This document shows, piece after piece, positions 1-8,428 of a DNA stretch of 10,974 bases. Origin of the DNA: Mageeibacillus sp. UBA3708. Its GTDB lineage: Bacteria > Bacillota > Clostridia > Saccharofermentanales > Saccharofermentanaceae. How positions within the stretch are numbered: the first letter of the stretch is position 1; each line of letters opens with the position of its first letter. Location of the stretch: the NCBI GenBank assembly GCA_002371375.1, contig DFIB01000042.1, forward strand, positions 1 to 10,974, written 5' to 3'. A program made the translations under genes and the position numbers. A model generated the notes under the pieces. That model searched no databases and was not told the DNA's origin. It saw nothing but the letters and a program-made list of their open reading frames with translations.

Positions 1-196
1 TCTATCAGCCACTTACACAGAGCACAACTCAGAATACCGGACTGACTATTCGCTTCTCCGGATACAAGCCACTCAAGTAACCCCCGGGTCAAGCCCGGAA
101 CTACTTTGAGCACGAGCGGGCATGCGCACAAAAAATATTGCACACACTAATCCCCGCGAAGTGCGACTGAGTTCCGGGACAGCGGCATTGCGCGTC
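1..196. other. Intergenic region downstream of the MATE gene
   Basis: I see no credible gene here; the reading frames that cross it run antisense into the transporter gene. It would be the 3' untranslated or terminator region of the minus-strand operon. It holds a small G+C hairpin at 84-98 (CCGGG, five-base loop, CCCGG) and a longer-range inverted repeat (94-102 with 170-178). Neither is followed by a T-run in the minus direction, so I cannot point to a convincing intrinsic terminator. Confidence 0.6.
94..178. repeat. 9-bp inverted repeat after the MATE stop codon
   Basis: CCCGGAACT at 94-102 and AGTTCCGGG at 170-178 are perfect reverse complements separated by 67 bases. In a minus-strand transcript they could close a long stem starting about 20 bases after the MATE stop codon, and the left arm shares bases with the hairpin at 84-98. 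It could be part of a rho-dependent or atypical 3' end, the footprint of a dispersed repeat, or chance. The function is unknown. Confidence 0.35.
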
Positions 197-1543
197 TTAT
201 ACTATCTTCTTCACCCACTTATACTTTTTATAATGCATATACACGGCAGGGAGCTTTATTATCTCGTCCAGGTTAAGCACAAAATAAGTTACAAGCACCG
301 GCAGATTGAACACAAAGGCACAGAGCGCGCCTGCCGGCACGATAAAGCACCACATGGTGATCCCGTCGCAGAGCATTCCGAATTTGGTGTCGCCGCCTGC
401 GGAGAATATCCCGCCTATGGTCGTCGTGTTGATGGATCTTCCCATAATGTAATAGACGCACATGACCATCATCCACACGAGGTAGTGAGATGACTGCTCA
501 TTGAGGTCGACGATGGCAAGGACGCCGGGTATCATCAGAACTGCCATGAGGCCTGCTACGAGGCCGCTTATGATCGCTATCCTGCAGAGACGGGCGCCGT
601 AGACTTTCGCTCTTTCCAGGTTGCCTGCGCCAAGGTCATTACCGACGAGGATTCCGCCGCCGGCACCCAGTGCCCAGCCGAATCCGGAGATCAGATCCTT
701 GACCACGGCAACGACAGCATTTGCCGCCACGACATCGGAGCCCATATGACCGATTATGACAGTTATCATGTTGAAGCCGAGCCCCCAGCTCATGGAGTTG
801 GCGAAGATCGGGATTGAATATTTGAAGAATGTTTTCGTTATTCTGCGCGACGGCCTTATGAGGTATTTGATCCTGAGCCTTATGACGCACTTAATCGTGG
901 CTGTAATCAACGTGATTATCATGGCAATGAAGCATGCGATCGCAGTACCCAGGGCTGCGCCGTTCGCGCCCATCGGTTCGAGGCCGAACAGGCCGTAGAT
1001 GAAGATCGCGTTCAAGACGATATTGGTGAATACCATAATGCCGCTGATGAGGGTGGTCGCCTTGATCATGCCGGAGTTTTTCATGATGATCTGGACCACC
1101 TGTGTAATGCCGTCAAAAAGGTATGAGAACGACACGATCCTCAGGTAGTCCATGCCGATACCGATGAGAACAGGATCGTTCGTGTACATCCGCATAACGA
1201 CCTGAGGAGCGAAGCACGATACGCCGAAGAATGCCAGATTGATAGGCACCGACAGAAGAAGGACGAGGCCGAAGAGTCTCTCCATGGAATCGTGGTCCTT
1301 GTCGCCCCAGAGCTGGGCTGCATAAAGGCTCGTCCCCTGCACCGTCGCGGACAGGAACAGGTTGAAGATGAAGAAGAACTGACCTGCAAGGGATATCGCG
1401 CTCATCTCGTTCTGACCGACTATTCCGAGCATGATGATATCCGATACCGGCAGGAGCGAGAACATGAAGTTCTGCAACGTTATCGGTATGACTATCCTTA
1501 TGAGCTTCTCTCGAAAGTCTCTCTTGTCGGCGAGTGCGATCAT
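197..1543 (-). CDS. MATE family multidrug/toxin efflux transporter
   Basis: This is a 448-residue, strongly hydrophobic protein with the length and pattern of MATE (MatE, MOP superfamily) antiporters, which export cationic drugs or metabolites using a Na+ or H+ gradient. An N-terminal half begins around residue 12 (IRIVIPITLQN, then DIIMLG near 36-41), and a second half begins near residue 240 (KYSIPIFANS), fitting the usual 6+6 helix layout. The basic tail MHYKKYKWVKK is seen in clostridial MATE proteins. The substrate cannot be read from sequence. Its ATG overlaps the rsmG stop codon as ATGA, and an AAGGA ribosome site lies about 9 bases upstream within rsmG, so it is probably translated as the last gene of the rpmH-rsmG operon. 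That position is unusual, because parA/parB or other chromosome genes often follow rsmG. The reading frame is intact. Confidence 0.93.
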   Translation of the reverse strand: MIALADKRDFREKLIRIVIPITLQNFMFSLLPVSDIIMLGIVGQNEMSAISLAGQFFFIFNLFLSATVQGTSLYAAQLWGDKDHDSMERLFGLVLLLSVPINLAFFGVSCFAPQVVMRMYTNDPVLIGIGMDYLRIVSFSYLFDGITQVVQIIMKNSGMIKATTLISGIMVFTNIVLNAIFIYGLFGLEPMGANGAALGTAIACFIAMIITLITATIKCVIRLRIKYLIRPSRRITKTFFKYSIPIFANSMSWGLGFNMITVIIGHMGSDVVAANAVVAVVKDLISGFGWALGAGGGILVGNDLGAGNLERAKVYGARLCRIAIISGLVAGLMAVLMIPGVLAIVDLNEQSSHYLVWMMVMCVYYIMGRSINTTTIGGIFSAGGDTKFGMLCDGITMWCFIVPAGALCAFVFNLPVLVTYFVLNLDEIIKLPAVYMHYKKYKWVKKIV

Positions 1544-2400
1544 GATATCGGATCCTTGGACGGCTTGCCGGCCTGCCTCGGGTATCTCTTAGGGGTCTCC
1601 TTGACCTTGCGGATGACTATTATCGTCCTCTCCATGTCGGTTCCGGGAAGCGTGAACTCTCTGACTTCCTCCGTCCTGCCTCCGAGGATCCTGATCGCTT
1701 TCTCCGCGCTCTCGAGTTCTTCCTCGAGTTTGCCCTTCATCGCAATGAAACACCCGCCCTTCCTCACGAAAGGAAGGCAATACTCACACAGAACGGGAAG
1801 ACCCGCCACTGCTCTTGCGGTCGCGATGTCAAACTTCTCTCTGTACCTTATATCATTGCCGGCATCCTCTGCCCTGGCATGAATATAATGCACGTCCTCC
1901 AGCTTCAGTTCGGCTGCTACTTCCTCCAGGAATTTGAGCCTCTTGGCGAGCGAATCCAGAAGCGTCAGATCGAGGTCTCTCTTGTTGATCTTCAGTGGAA
2001 TCCCGGGGAATCCGGCCCCTGTCCCCACATCGATCAGGGACACTTTGCCGCTCTTGCTGCCAGCCTGCTCTTTATTGATAAACGAAGCGATCGTAAGTGA
2101 GTCGATGAAATGCTTCATGGCGATGCCTTCATCATCAGTTATCGCAGTAAGATTCATCACCTTATTCTTCTCTTTGAGCATATCCGCATACTTAAGGAGA
2201 TCTCTGATCGTCTCTGCAGACAGCGGTACAGATATCTCTCCTTCGCTTTCCTTGAGGATATCTTCTATCTCCCTGTCTGTCTTGATTCCGGAAGCTGACA
2301 GATCGAGTGTCTTGGGTAGACTCGCGCGTAGCTTGGCAATATCCGCCTTTGTAAGCCTCTTGGGATGTATCGTCTTGCCGCCTTTATTGTCCATTACCAT
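1540..2400 (-). CDS. rsmG: 16S rRNA (guanine-527 N7) methyltransferase RsmG
   Basis: RsmG (GidB) uses SAM to methylate N7 of G527 in 16S rRNA; loss of the enzyme is known to give low-level streptomycin resistance. The family block [10 protein letters not shown] is at residues 78-87 and KHFIDSL at 96-102. The SAM-binding loop [15 protein letters not shown] is at 124-138, ARAVAGLP at 195-202, and the C-terminal [15 protein letters not shown] at 271-285. The protein is 286 residues, about 40 longer than most homologues, and the excess lies before residue ~58. No methionine occurs between residue 3 and the family's usual start, so the extension appears to be translated. The start overlaps the end of mnmG by 17 bases; ATG codons at residues 1 and 3 are both possible (2400 or 2394). 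The stop overlaps the MATE start by 4 bases. Confidence 0.96.
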   Translation of the reverse strand: MVMDNKGGKTIHPKRLTKADIAKLRASLPKTLDLSASGIKTDREIEDILKESEGEISVPLSAETIRDLLKYADMLKEKNKVMNLTAITDDEGIAMKHFIDSLTIASFINKEQAGSKSGKVSLIDVGTGAGFPGIPLKINKRDLDLTLLDSLAKRLKFLEEVAAELKLEDVHYIHARAEDAGNDIRYREKFDIATARAVAGLPVLCEYCLPFVRKGGCFIAMKGKLEEELESAEKAIRILGGRTEEVREFTLPGTDMERTIIVIRKVKETPKRYPRQAGKPSKDPIS

Positions 2401-4330
2401 TGTCTCTCTTCATTCTCTTGTGCTGTTCGAGGTATACCATCAGAACTTCGCAGTCTGCAGGTGACACGCCCGATATCCTCGAAGCCCTTCCCACATTCTC
2501 GGGCCTGATCTGATCCAGCTTCTGCGTTGCCTCTATCCTCAATCCTCTGACGTCGGAATAGTTGATATCGTCAGGTATCACGATCGACTCGAGCTTGCTG
2601 AATCTCTCTATCTTCTCAAGCTCGAGCTTGAGGTATCCTTCATATTTGAGATCGGTCTCGACCAGTCTCTTTACTGCCTCATCAAGAGGCTGACGCTCAC
2701 TGTCCAGAGGCGCAATTATATCATAAGTTACACCGGGACGCTTGATAAGATCCGCCAGCGACACACCTGACTTCGGCATCTCGGTATTGCACGAATCAAG
2801 GATTTCCCTCATCGTGCCGGACGGACCGATATGAGTCCTCCTGAGACGTTCTTTCTCGTCTTCGCACGATCTCATCTTGGCGAGGAAACGTGAATATCTC
2901 TCATCACTTATCAACCCTATATCATGCCCCATAGGAGTGAGCCTGGCATCGGCATTATCCTGTCTGAGGAACAGTCTGTACTCTGCTCTCGATGTCATCA
3001 TCCTGTACGGCTCGTTCGTTCCCTTGGTTACCAGATCGTCAATGAGTACACCTATATATCCCTGAGATCTGTTGATGATAACCGGAGACCTTCCAAGGAC
3101 CTTCAAAGCAGCGTTGATGCCTGCGACTATACCCTGTCCTGCCGCCTCCTCATAACCGGATGAACCGTTGATCTGGCCGGCTGTATAGAGTCCTGACACT
3201 ATCTTGGACTCCAGCGTCGGCTTCAGAGTGGTCGGTTCGATCAGATCATATTCTATGGCGTAGGCACTCCTTTGTATCACTGCATTCTCAAGACCGGGAA
3301 GCGATCTTACCATCCTTACCTGAACCTCTTCGGGAAGGCTCGTGGAGAAGCCCTGAAGGTACATCTCGTTCGTATCTCTTCCCATTGGCTCAACGAAAAT
3401 CTGGTGTCTCTCCTTATCAGCGAATCTCGCGAACTTATCCTCTATCGAGGGGCAGTATCTCGGCCCGATTCCCTTGATCACGCCGCTGTACAGGGGCGAC
3501 CTGTCCATATTGTCCCTGATAACCTGCCTCGTCTCATCAGTCGTCCACACGGACCAGCACGGTATCTGGTCTTCAACGGGCTTTATCCCGTTCATCTCGT
3601 TATCGTATGAGAATGGCGGGCAGTCTGTCTCACCGTCCTGTCTTGTCATCTTCGTCAGGTCGATGCTTCTGCTGTTGACTCTGACGGGCGTACCTGTCTT
3701 GAATCTCAATATCGGTATTCCCAGCTCCCTGAGAGAATCTGACAGTCCCTCCGATCTCGGCAGTCCGTCCGGTCCCGAATTTACTATCACTTCACCCCTT
3801 ATCGTCCTTGACTGCATATACGTTCCCGAGCAGATAACAACTGCTTTGGCGCTGTATATCCCGCGCCCTTCGGTCATTACTCCGGCAACGTCCCTGCACG
3901 AATCACCGGTAAGCAGTTCTGTAATATGCGCCTGCCTTATATCCAGCCCAGGAAGCTCTTCCAGGGTATGCTTCATCACCACGGAATATCTGCTCCTGTC
4001 CATCTGTGCTCTCGGCGAGTAGACTGCAGGACCCTTGGACCTGTTGAGCATCCTCATCTGTATGGCGCACTCATCGGCAACCTTGCCCATTATGCCGCCT
4101 AAAGCATCTATCTCCCTGACTATCTGGCCTTTGGCCGTACCGCCTATACTCGGGTTGCACGGCAGGTTCGCCAGACTGTCGAGATGAAGCGTGAACAATA
4201 TGGTCTTAAGGCCGAGCTTTGCCGCTGCGTATGCCGCCTCGCATCCCGCGTGACCTGCACCAACGACGGCAACATCATACCCGCCTGCCATATAACTGTG
4301 ATCCAATTTCAGCGCTTCTTCAAATCTCAT
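2384..4330 (-). CDS. mnmG: tRNA uridine-34 5-carboxymethylaminomethyl modification enzyme MnmG (GidA)
   Basis: MnmG is the FAD-dependent partner of MnmE. The complex installs (carboxymethyl)aminomethyl groups on C5 of wobble U34 in several tRNAs, using methylene-tetrahydrofolate. The FAD Rossmann motif GAGHAG is at residues 24-29. The family signatures [20 protein letters not shown] (residues 56-75) and [12 protein letters not shown] (101-112) are intact, as is the C-terminal [11 protein letters not shown] that lies in the MnmE-interacting end of the family. At 648 residues it is slightly longer than the usual 620-630. The excess is about 13 residues at the N-terminus, so an internal ATG at 4291 (residue 14, MAGGYDV) is an alternative start. 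I keep the upstream ATG because it lies one base after the mnmE stop codon, with a weak AGG upstream, while the internal ATG has no visible ribosome site. Confidence 0.97.
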   Translation of the reverse strand: MRFEEALKLDHSYMAGGYDVAVVGAGHAGCEAAYAAAKLGLKTILFTLHLDSLANLPCNPSIGGTAKGQIVREIDALGGIMGKVADECAIQMRMLNRSKGPAVYSPRAQMDRSRYSVVMKHTLEELPGLDIRQAHITELLTGDSCRDVAGVMTEGRGIYSAKAVVICSGTYMQSRTIRGEVIVNSGPDGLPRSEGLSDSLRELGIPILRFKTGTPVRVNSRSIDLTKMTRQDGETDCPPFSYDNEMNGIKPVEDQIPCWSVWTTDETRQVIRDNMDRSPLYSGVIKGIGPRYCPSIEDKFARFADKERHQIFVEPMGRDTNEMYLQGFSTSLPEEVQVRMVRSLPGLENAVIQRSAYAIEYDLIEPTTLKPTLESKIVSGLYTAGQINGSSGYEEAAGQGIVAGINAALKVLGRSPVIINRSQGYIGVLIDDLVTKGTNEPYRMMTSRAEYRLFLRQDNADARLTPMGHDIGLISDERYSRFLAKMRSCEDEKERLRRTHIGPSGTMREILDSCNTEMPKSGVSLADLIKRPGVTYDIIAPLDSERQPLDEAVKRLVETDLKYEGYLKLELEKIERFSKLESIVIPDDINYSDVRGLRIEATQKLDQIRPENVGRASRISGVSPADCEVLMVYLEQHKRMKRDNGNGQ

Positions 4331-4331
4331 A

Positions 4332-5756
4332 TCACTTGCCTATACAAAACCTGTCGAAAATAGTCTTCGCCAGATCCGCCGATACCGTCTTGCCCGATAT
4401 CTCTCCCGTCAAGTCGAGCGCAGCTCTCGCTATGGAGGACACGACATCAAGCCCTGCCTGCGCATCAAGCGCCTCCCTTGCCTCCTTAAGCCTTGCCAGT
4501 GCGCCGCTCAATGCATCATAGTGACGCCTTGCAGTCAATACCACACCGCCCATGCCTGATCCGGACCTGTCATAATGATCCTTAATCGCCTGTCTGACTT
4601 TATCAACATTATCACCCTTAGCGGCAGAAATCGGGATGAATCCGGCAACGCCGTACCCCGAAGCAATATCACGTATCTTCGCCTCATCAGGATTAACTCC
4701 CAGGTCTGACTTATTGAACAGGACTACCGTCTCCGCGTGTGATGGAGCCATGCTCATAATGTCATGTATCTGTTCCTTTGCTTCCTGAACGGTCGTATCC
4801 GGCGACACCAGATAGAAGATTATATCCGACCTTACGTATTCATTTCTGGCACGCTCGACGCCAAGGGCTTCGATCCTGTCGTTTGTCCTCCTGATACCTG
4901 CCGTATCGGTAAGAATAACAGGTATTCCGCACACTTCGGTTACGACCTCGATCGTATCCGTAGTCGTTCCGGATATATCAGTCACTATCGACCTCTCATA
5001 ACCTGCGATCATGTTGAGGAGTGTGCTCTTGCCGCTGTTCGGGATTCCTGTGAAGGAGGCCCTGAGCTTCTCTGTCAGCATCCTTCCCTGCCTGAATGTG
5101 GAGGTCAGGTCACGAAGCTTTGCAATTGCCGAATCGAGTGCCGCTCCCACTTCTTCGGCAGTGCCTTTCGCGCTGCTCTCATCGTCATCAAAGTCAACAT
5201 CCATCTCTATGCGGGCCATCATGTCATAGAGTGAATCCTCTATACTATCGAGCTTATCTGCAAGACCTCCGGCTGCAATGATATTAGCCGCCCTGAGACC
5301 TTCGGCTGAATCGGCATTGATTACATCCATGACCGCCTCTGCCGAGGACAGGCTCATCTTCCCGTTCATGAACGCTGTCTTTGTGAATTCTCCGGGGCCT
5401 GCTCCTCTTATGCCGAGTGAGTGGAGCGCATTAAGGATCTGCCTTTTTACTTCGGCGGAACCGTGACATGATATCTCGATCATGTCATCTCCGGTATAAG
5501 AATAAGGTGCCGTGAATCGCGTGATTATGACCTTGTCTATCGTTGTGCCGGAATCCGGATCCCTTAGATCAGCAAAGCAGCAGGTGTACCCGGGAAGGTC
5601 TGATACCTTCGGGTAATTCCCGCTGCTCCGTATTATCTTTGCTATTTTATCTATGGCTTCGGCTGAACCGCGCCCTGATATCCTGATGACGGCGATTCCT
5701 GATGTGCCGGAAGGTGTTGACACGGCACAAAACAGATCTTCCGCAATGCCTGTCAT
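4332..5756 (-). CDS. mnmE: tRNA modification GTPase MnmE (TrmE)
   Basis: MnmE is the GTPase half of the MnmE-MnmG wobble-uridine modification complex. The N-terminal folate-binding domain covers about residues 1-120, starting [23 protein letters not shown], shown here only as [10 protein letters not shown] for identification. The G domain carries G1 GIPNSGKS (237-244), a G2 region GTTTD (263-267), G3 DTAG (284-287) and G4 NKSD (348-351). The protein ends FCIGK (470-474), the invariant C-terminal motif whose cysteine is needed in the family. At 474 residues the length is typical. The ATG overlaps the jag stop codon by 4 bases (TCAT on the plus strand at 5753-5756). A GAGGG sequence sits directly before the ATG, too close for normal spacing, so translation may depend on coupling to jag. 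mnmG follows after one base, as expected for two proteins acting as one complex. Confidence 0.97.
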   Translation of the reverse strand: MTGIAEDLFCAVSTPSGTSGIAVIRISGRGSAEAIDKIAKIIRSSGNYPKVSDLPGYTCCFADLRDPDSGTTIDKVIITRFTAPYSYTGDDMIEISCHGSAEVKRQILNALHSLGIRGAGPGEFTKTAFMNGKMSLSSAEAVMDVINADSAEGLRAANIIAAGGLADKLDSIEDSLYDMMARIEMDVDFDDDESSAKGTAEEVGAALDSAIAKLRDLTSTFRQGRMLTEKLRASFTGIPNSGKSTLLNMIAGYERSIVTDISGTTTDTIEVVTEVCGIPVILTDTAGIRRTNDRIEALGVERARNEYVRSDIIFYLVSPDTTVQEAKEQIHDIMSMAPSHAETVVLFNKSDLGVNPDEAKIRDIASGYGVAGFIPISAAKGDNVDKVRQAIKDHYDRSGSGMGGVVLTARRHYDALSGALARLKEAREALDAQAGLDVVSSIARAALDLTGEISGKTVSADLAKTIFDRFCIGK

Positions 5757-6457
5757 CCCTCAGGTGTGACAACAACGTGTCTGTTGGGTTCTGTACCCTC
5801 GCTGTGGGTAGTAACCCCTTCGAAATCCTGAAGGTATGCATGAACAAGCCTTCTCTGGGCAGGATTCATGGGTTCCATATCAACCTTCCTTCCCGTTCTC
5901 AGTGCCCTGCTTGCAGCCTTGCCTGCCAGGTTCCTCAGTACCTGCTCTCTGTGCTTCTTGTATCCGCCCACATCGAGGTGAACATGCACACGCTGTTCGC
6001 TGTGCTTATTTGCAATGAGATTAGTCATGTATGAGATAGCATCGAGAGTCTCGCCGTGACGGCCGATCGCTGATGCACAATCAGAACCCGTAACGGAGAT
6101 ATAGATCGTGTCATCCTCACGGTATGAATCCATATTGCCGTGAATGCCTATGCCGGAGAGTACCTCAGCAACAAAATTAACTGCAGCATCCTCTGCTTCC
6201 GTTGCAGTATCACCCTCGAAATTCTCATCATCACCATAGTAAGTATCGTCTTCAGACTCTTCCTCGCTGGCGATGGGAGCGTCATCCTCTATGAGAGTAA
6301 CCTTGACTTCTGCCTCCTTCTTGCCTACTCCGAGGAATCCGGATGCGGGCTCCGTGATCACTTCGATATCGACCTGATCCTCCGTAACGCCTAATTCTTC
6401 CAAAGCAGCCTTAATGGCTTCTTCTACACTTGCCGCCGTCTTTGTTATTGTTGTCAT
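5753..6457 (-). CDS. jag: Jag/KhpB family RNA-binding protein (Jag_N, KH and R3H domains)
   Basis: This protein has 234 residues. The Jag_N domain occupies about residues 1-53 with the signature GFLGVGKKEAEVKV (40-53). A highly acidic linker rich in D/E follows (about 56-92), then a KH-II domain (about 93-160) with the loop GRHG at 132-135, and an R3H domain (about 165-234) with the R-x3-H motif at R202/H206. Homologues (KhpB/EloR in streptococci) pair with KhpA, bind RNA and affect cell elongation and division; jag next to yidC is a conserved arrangement. I chose the ATG at 6457 because the Jag_N domain begins there and a GGAGG site lies 10 bases upstream (6468-6472). The open frame continues 56 codons further, but that part is basic, low-complexity sequence antisense-free to yidC's tail in another frame and is not family-like. 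It lies 52 bases after yidC. Confidence 0.95.
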   Translation of the reverse strand: MTTITKTAASVEEAIKAALEELGVTEDQVDIEVITEPASGFLGVGKKEAEVKVTLIEDDAPIASEEESEDDTYYGDDENFEGDTATEAEDAAVNFVAEVLSGIGIHGNMDSYREDDTIYISVTGSDCASAIGRHGETLDAISYMTNLIANKHSEQRVHVHLDVGGYKKHREQVLRNLAGKAASRALRTGRKVDMEPMNPAQRRLVHAYLQDFEGVTTHSEGTEPNRHVVVTPEG

Positions 6458-6509
6458 ATGATATAAGCCTCCGTGCTTAATTAGTCTGTAAGATTGACCG
6501 AACGGGCGA

Positions 6510-7556
6510 TTACTTCCTCTTCTTGCCGTTCTTCCTGTTGCCCTTGTCTTCTTCTTCCTCTGCCTGTGCTTTCTTCTTGAAGACTGCTTCTTTCTTAGCC
6601 TCGATCTCGGCCTTCTTGAGCTCATAAGGCTTTGTGAACATGAAGTATACGATCAGCTGCGTGATAATACCCATAATGCCGCCGACGATCCAGTAAAGAC
6701 CCATAGCCGCAGGCATCGTGAATGTTGTGATGAGCATGATGAGAGGCATTGTCCAGTTCATGACCTTCATCGTAGTCTCTGCAGAGGAATTCTCCTGAAC
6801 CTGGCCCTGTCTTGCAGGGTTGTTCTTTGCTCTCTCTTTCGCCTCCTGCTCCTGCTTGTAGCCGGGCTTGAGGAACTTTGCAAACTGCATTGAGAACACC
6901 TGAATGAGCACTACCAGGATAGGGAACAGGAGAAGCGGAATATATACACCCGGTTCCTTGATCAGCAGTGTAGGATTCACGGAAGGTGTGTTTGTAAGGT
7001 CTACTCCGAGGAAATGCAGATCAAGGAGCTGATCGAAAGCCATATACCCCTTGGATACGCACTGATTAAGGAAATCACCGCTGTTGTTGAGCGCACTCAG
7101 AAGACCGATGTGGTTATTAACAAAAACATTACCTCCCACATATCCCAGATCCTGACCGAGAGTGATCATCGACTGGATATTCTCCTGTGAGACCTGTGAC
7201 AAGTAGAAGAGAGGACCGCTTACGATCCTGAATATAGGCCAAATGAAGAGGAGCTGAAGCAGCGGAAGGAGACATCCGGACAGACCCATTGCGCCGTTCT
7301 CCTGCTGCATCTTAACGAGTTCTTCCTGATACTTCTTCTTGTCGTCGCCGTATTTACGCTGAAGTTCAGCCTGCTTGCCGGACAGAGCCTGCATCTTGAG
7401 CATTGACTTCTGCGACTTGACATTGAGGGGGATGAGCAATCCCCTGATAAGGACTGTTAATGCGATAATCGCCAGACCGTAGTTCCCGAAGAAACCGTAG
7501 AATATTCTCGTAAGCCACCCGAAAAGGGTATAAAGTGGTCCAAGTATAAAATCCAT
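6510..7556 (-). CDS. yidC: Membrane protein insertase YidC (Oxa1/SpoIIIJ family)
   Basis: YidC inserts and folds membrane proteins, alone or with SecYEG. At 348 residues this is the short Gram-positive type, without the large periplasmic domain. Predicted membrane segments lie near residues 24-46, 95-117, 203-222, 265-285 and 288-307. R38 in TVLIRGLLIPLN matches the conserved arginine of the hydrophilic groove. A lysine-rich cytoplasmic loop with KYGDDKKKYQEEL follows the first core segment. The C-terminal tail (312-348) is charged and ends GKKRK, a type of tail proposed to contact ribosomes. The N-terminus lacks an obvious lipobox cysteine, unlike Bacillus SpoIIIJ. The extracellular loop between segments 2 and 3 is long (about residues 118-202). 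AAAGG lies a few bases before the ATG. The gene sits 24 bases after yidD. Confidence 0.97.
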   Translation of the reverse strand: MDFILGPLYTLFGWLTRIFYGFFGNYGLAIIALTVLIRGLLIPLNVKSQKSMLKMQALSGKQAELQRKYGDDKKKYQEELVKMQQENGAMGLSGCLLPLLQLLFIWPIFRIVSGPLFYLSQVSQENIQSMITLGQDLGYVGGNVFVNNHIGLLSALNNSGDFLNQCVSKGYMAFDQLLDLHFLGVDLTNTPSVNPTLLIKEPGVYIPLLLFPILVVLIQVFSMQFAKFLKPGYKQEQEAKERAKNNPARQGQVQENSSAETTMKVMNWTMPLIMLITTFTMPAAMGLYWIVGGIMGIITQLIVYFMFTKPYELKKAEIEAKKEAVFKKKAQAEEEEDKGNRKNGKKRK

Positions 7557-7580
7557 AACTAACCTTTGTTCTAACCTTCA

Positions 7581-7793
7581 CTATTTGACGGGATCGTAGC
7601 CGCCCTTTGAGAACGGATTGCAGCGCAGAATCCTCCAAATGCCCTTGGCCAAGCCCTTAACGACGCCGTATTTCTCAAGCGCGTCTATCATGTACTGTGA
7701 ACATGTCGGAACATATTTACAGTGATTGCCGATACCCGGAGATATATATTTCTGATATCCCCTGACCAGCTTGATCAGGAATCTCTTGACCAT
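7581..7793 (-). CDS. yidD: Membrane protein insertion efficiency factor YidD
   Basis: This 70-residue protein matches the YidD (DUF37) family in full. It has an N-terminal helix with [12 protein letters not shown] (9-20), the cysteine motif [10 protein letters not shown] (25-34), and the C-terminal [13 protein letters not shown] (57-69). The three family cysteines are at 25, 31 and 58. YidD is a small membrane-associated protein that helps YidC-dependent insertion in E. coli; its exact biochemical role is not settled. It lies between rnpA and yidC as in most bacteria, 9 bases after the rnpA stop codon. A GAGG ribosome site overlaps the rnpA stop region about 8 bases before its ATG. Nothing is missing or unusual. 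Confidence 0.97.
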   Translation of the reverse strand: MVKRFLIKLVRGYQKYISPGIGNHCKYVPTCSQYMIDALEKYGVVKGLAKGIWRILRCNPFSKGGYDPVK

Positions 7794-7802
7794 AATCAGA
7801 CC

Positions 7803-8171
7803 TCATTTCCCGAGCAATCCGAGCCTTGTCAGATTCAAAACCATATCCTTTGAGATCTCGTCGAAAGTCGGAACCTCATCGCGGTTCCTTAACGTGAATA
7901 TAAGATCATTACCTAAAGGAATACCGCTTTCCACCAAACGGTACGACTCCCTCATGAGTCTTCTTGCTCTGTTGCGGCCGACCGCACCGAGCTGTTTTTT
8001 GTTTGCACAGAACCCGACCCTGTTGATACCGGCAGGTATAGCGGTCAGGTTATGCCGGATCCCCGCAGGGCGTCTGAAGCAGTGAACTGTCAGATACTGC
8101 CCTGTACTGAACTTCCCGCGCTTATATACTCTGGAAAATTCATAATTGTACTTAAGCGGGATCGATCTCAA
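7803..8171 (-). CDS. rnpA: Ribonuclease P protein component
   Basis: RnpA is the protein subunit of RNase P, which matures the 5' ends of tRNAs with the catalytic RNA (not in this window). The family pattern is clear: YNYEFSRVYKRGK near residues 8-20 and the RNR box LGAVGRNRARRLMRESYR at 61-78, with R66-N67-R68. The frame has no ATG or GTG near its beginning. Two TTG codons are possible, at 8177 and 8171. I chose 8171 (122 residues) because a TAAGG sequence at 8179-8183 lies 7 bases upstream of it but only 1 base upstream of the other. That SD includes part of the rpmH stop codon, so the two genes are probably coupled. The gap to rpmH is 9 bases. A rare start codon may set RnpA output below that of L34. 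Confidence 0.95.
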   Translation of the reverse strand: MRSIPLKYNYEFSRVYKRGKFSTGQYLTVHCFRRPAGIRHNLTAIPAGINRVGFCANKKQLGAVGRNRARRLMRESYRLVESGIPLGNDLIFTLRNRDEVPTFDEISKDMVLNLTRLGLLGK

Positions 8172-8178
8172 CTGCAAA

Positions 8179-8183
8179 CCTTA
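8179..8183 (-). promoter_or_regulatory. Ribosome binding site that decides the rnpA TTG start
   Basis: TAAGG (minus strand) overlaps the rpmH stop codon. It is 7 bases from the TTG at 8171 and only 1 base from the TTG at 8177, which favours the shorter RnpA. The motif is short, so this is moderate evidence. Confidence 0.5.
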
Positions 8184-8315
8184 AGCAGCCAGCTGCTTTC
8201 TGCCCTTGAGTCTTCTTCTTGCAAGGACCTTCCTGCCGTTAGCTGTTCTCATTCTTGCACGGAAACCGTGTACCTTTGATCTCTGTCTCTTCTTAGGCTG
8301 AAATGTCATCTTCAT
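8181..8315 (-). CDS. rpmH: 50S ribosomal protein L34
   Basis: This is a 44-residue, very basic protein starting [18 protein letters not shown] and ending [12 protein letters not shown], the standard L34 sequence and length. L34 is a small protein of the large ribosomal subunit that binds 23S rRNA. The ATG at 8315 is preceded by TGGAGGA at 8324-8330, about 8 bases away, a strong ribosome site that fits a highly expressed gene. It is the first gene after the consensus promoter at 8400-8428, leaving a leader of roughly 75-80 bases. In many Clostridia this gene lies opposite dnaA across the replication origin; here a histidine kinase gene ends just upstream instead. Confidence 0.97.
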   Translation of the reverse strand: MKMTFQPKKRQRSKVHGFRARMRTANGRKVLARRRLKGRKQLAA

Positions 8316-8323
8316 AGCCTTTA

Positions 8324-8330
8324 TCCTCCA
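8324..8330 (-). promoter_or_regulatory. Strong ribosome binding site of rpmH
   Basis: TGGAGGA on the minus strand lies about 8 bases before the rpmH ATG. It is one of the strongest Shine-Dalgarno matches in the operon, in keeping with a ribosomal protein gene. Confidence 0.75.
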
Positions 8331-8359
8331 TTGTATTTATTGTCTGTTATATATCCCTT

Positions 8360-8371
8360 CCCAAAAATGGG
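8360..8371 (-). other. Small hairpin in the rpmH leader
   Basis: The minus strand reads CCCATTTTTGGG: a 4-bp stem with a 4-base loop in the presumed 5' untranslated region of rpmH. It is weak and has no U-run suited to termination. It may stabilise the leader, or be chance. Confidence 0.2.
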
Positions 8372-8399
8372 CATAGTTATAAACATAATTAGCCTTGAG

Positions 8400-8428
8400 A
8401 TTATATTCTCTCAAAAGTGAAGTGTCAA
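8400..8428 (-). promoter_or_regulatory. Consensus sigma-70/sigma-A promoter for the rpmH operon
   Basis: Reading the minus strand, TTGACA (8428-8423) is followed by exactly 17 bases and then TATAAT (8405-8400). Both hexamers match the consensus for the housekeeping sigma factor at all positions. Transcription would start near 8393, giving a leader of about 78 bases to rpmH. The -35 box overlaps the stop codon of the upstream histidine kinase gene (8425-8427), so promoter and coding end are interlocked. A promoter this strong suits the ribosomal and RNase P genes downstream. It is the only clear promoter seen for the cluster. Confidence 0.9.

Noticed and set aside
84..98. Intrinsic terminator for the operon
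   Set aside because: The hairpin has a 5-bp stem, but in the minus direction it is followed by a G-rich run rather than a T-run.
122..493. Plus-strand 123-codon frame at the left end
   Set aside because: It is antisense to the MATE gene for most of its length, has no ribosome site and does not resemble a protein family.
1934..2464. 176-codon plus-strand frame
   Set aside because: It is an antisense shadow of rsmG and the end of mnmG, which are both clearly recognised on the minus strand.
6458..6625. 56-codon N-terminal extension of the jag open frame
   Set aside because: It is basic low-complexity sequence overlapping the lysine-rich tail of yidC in another frame. The Jag_N domain begins exactly at the ATG at 6457, which has a GGAGG site upstream.
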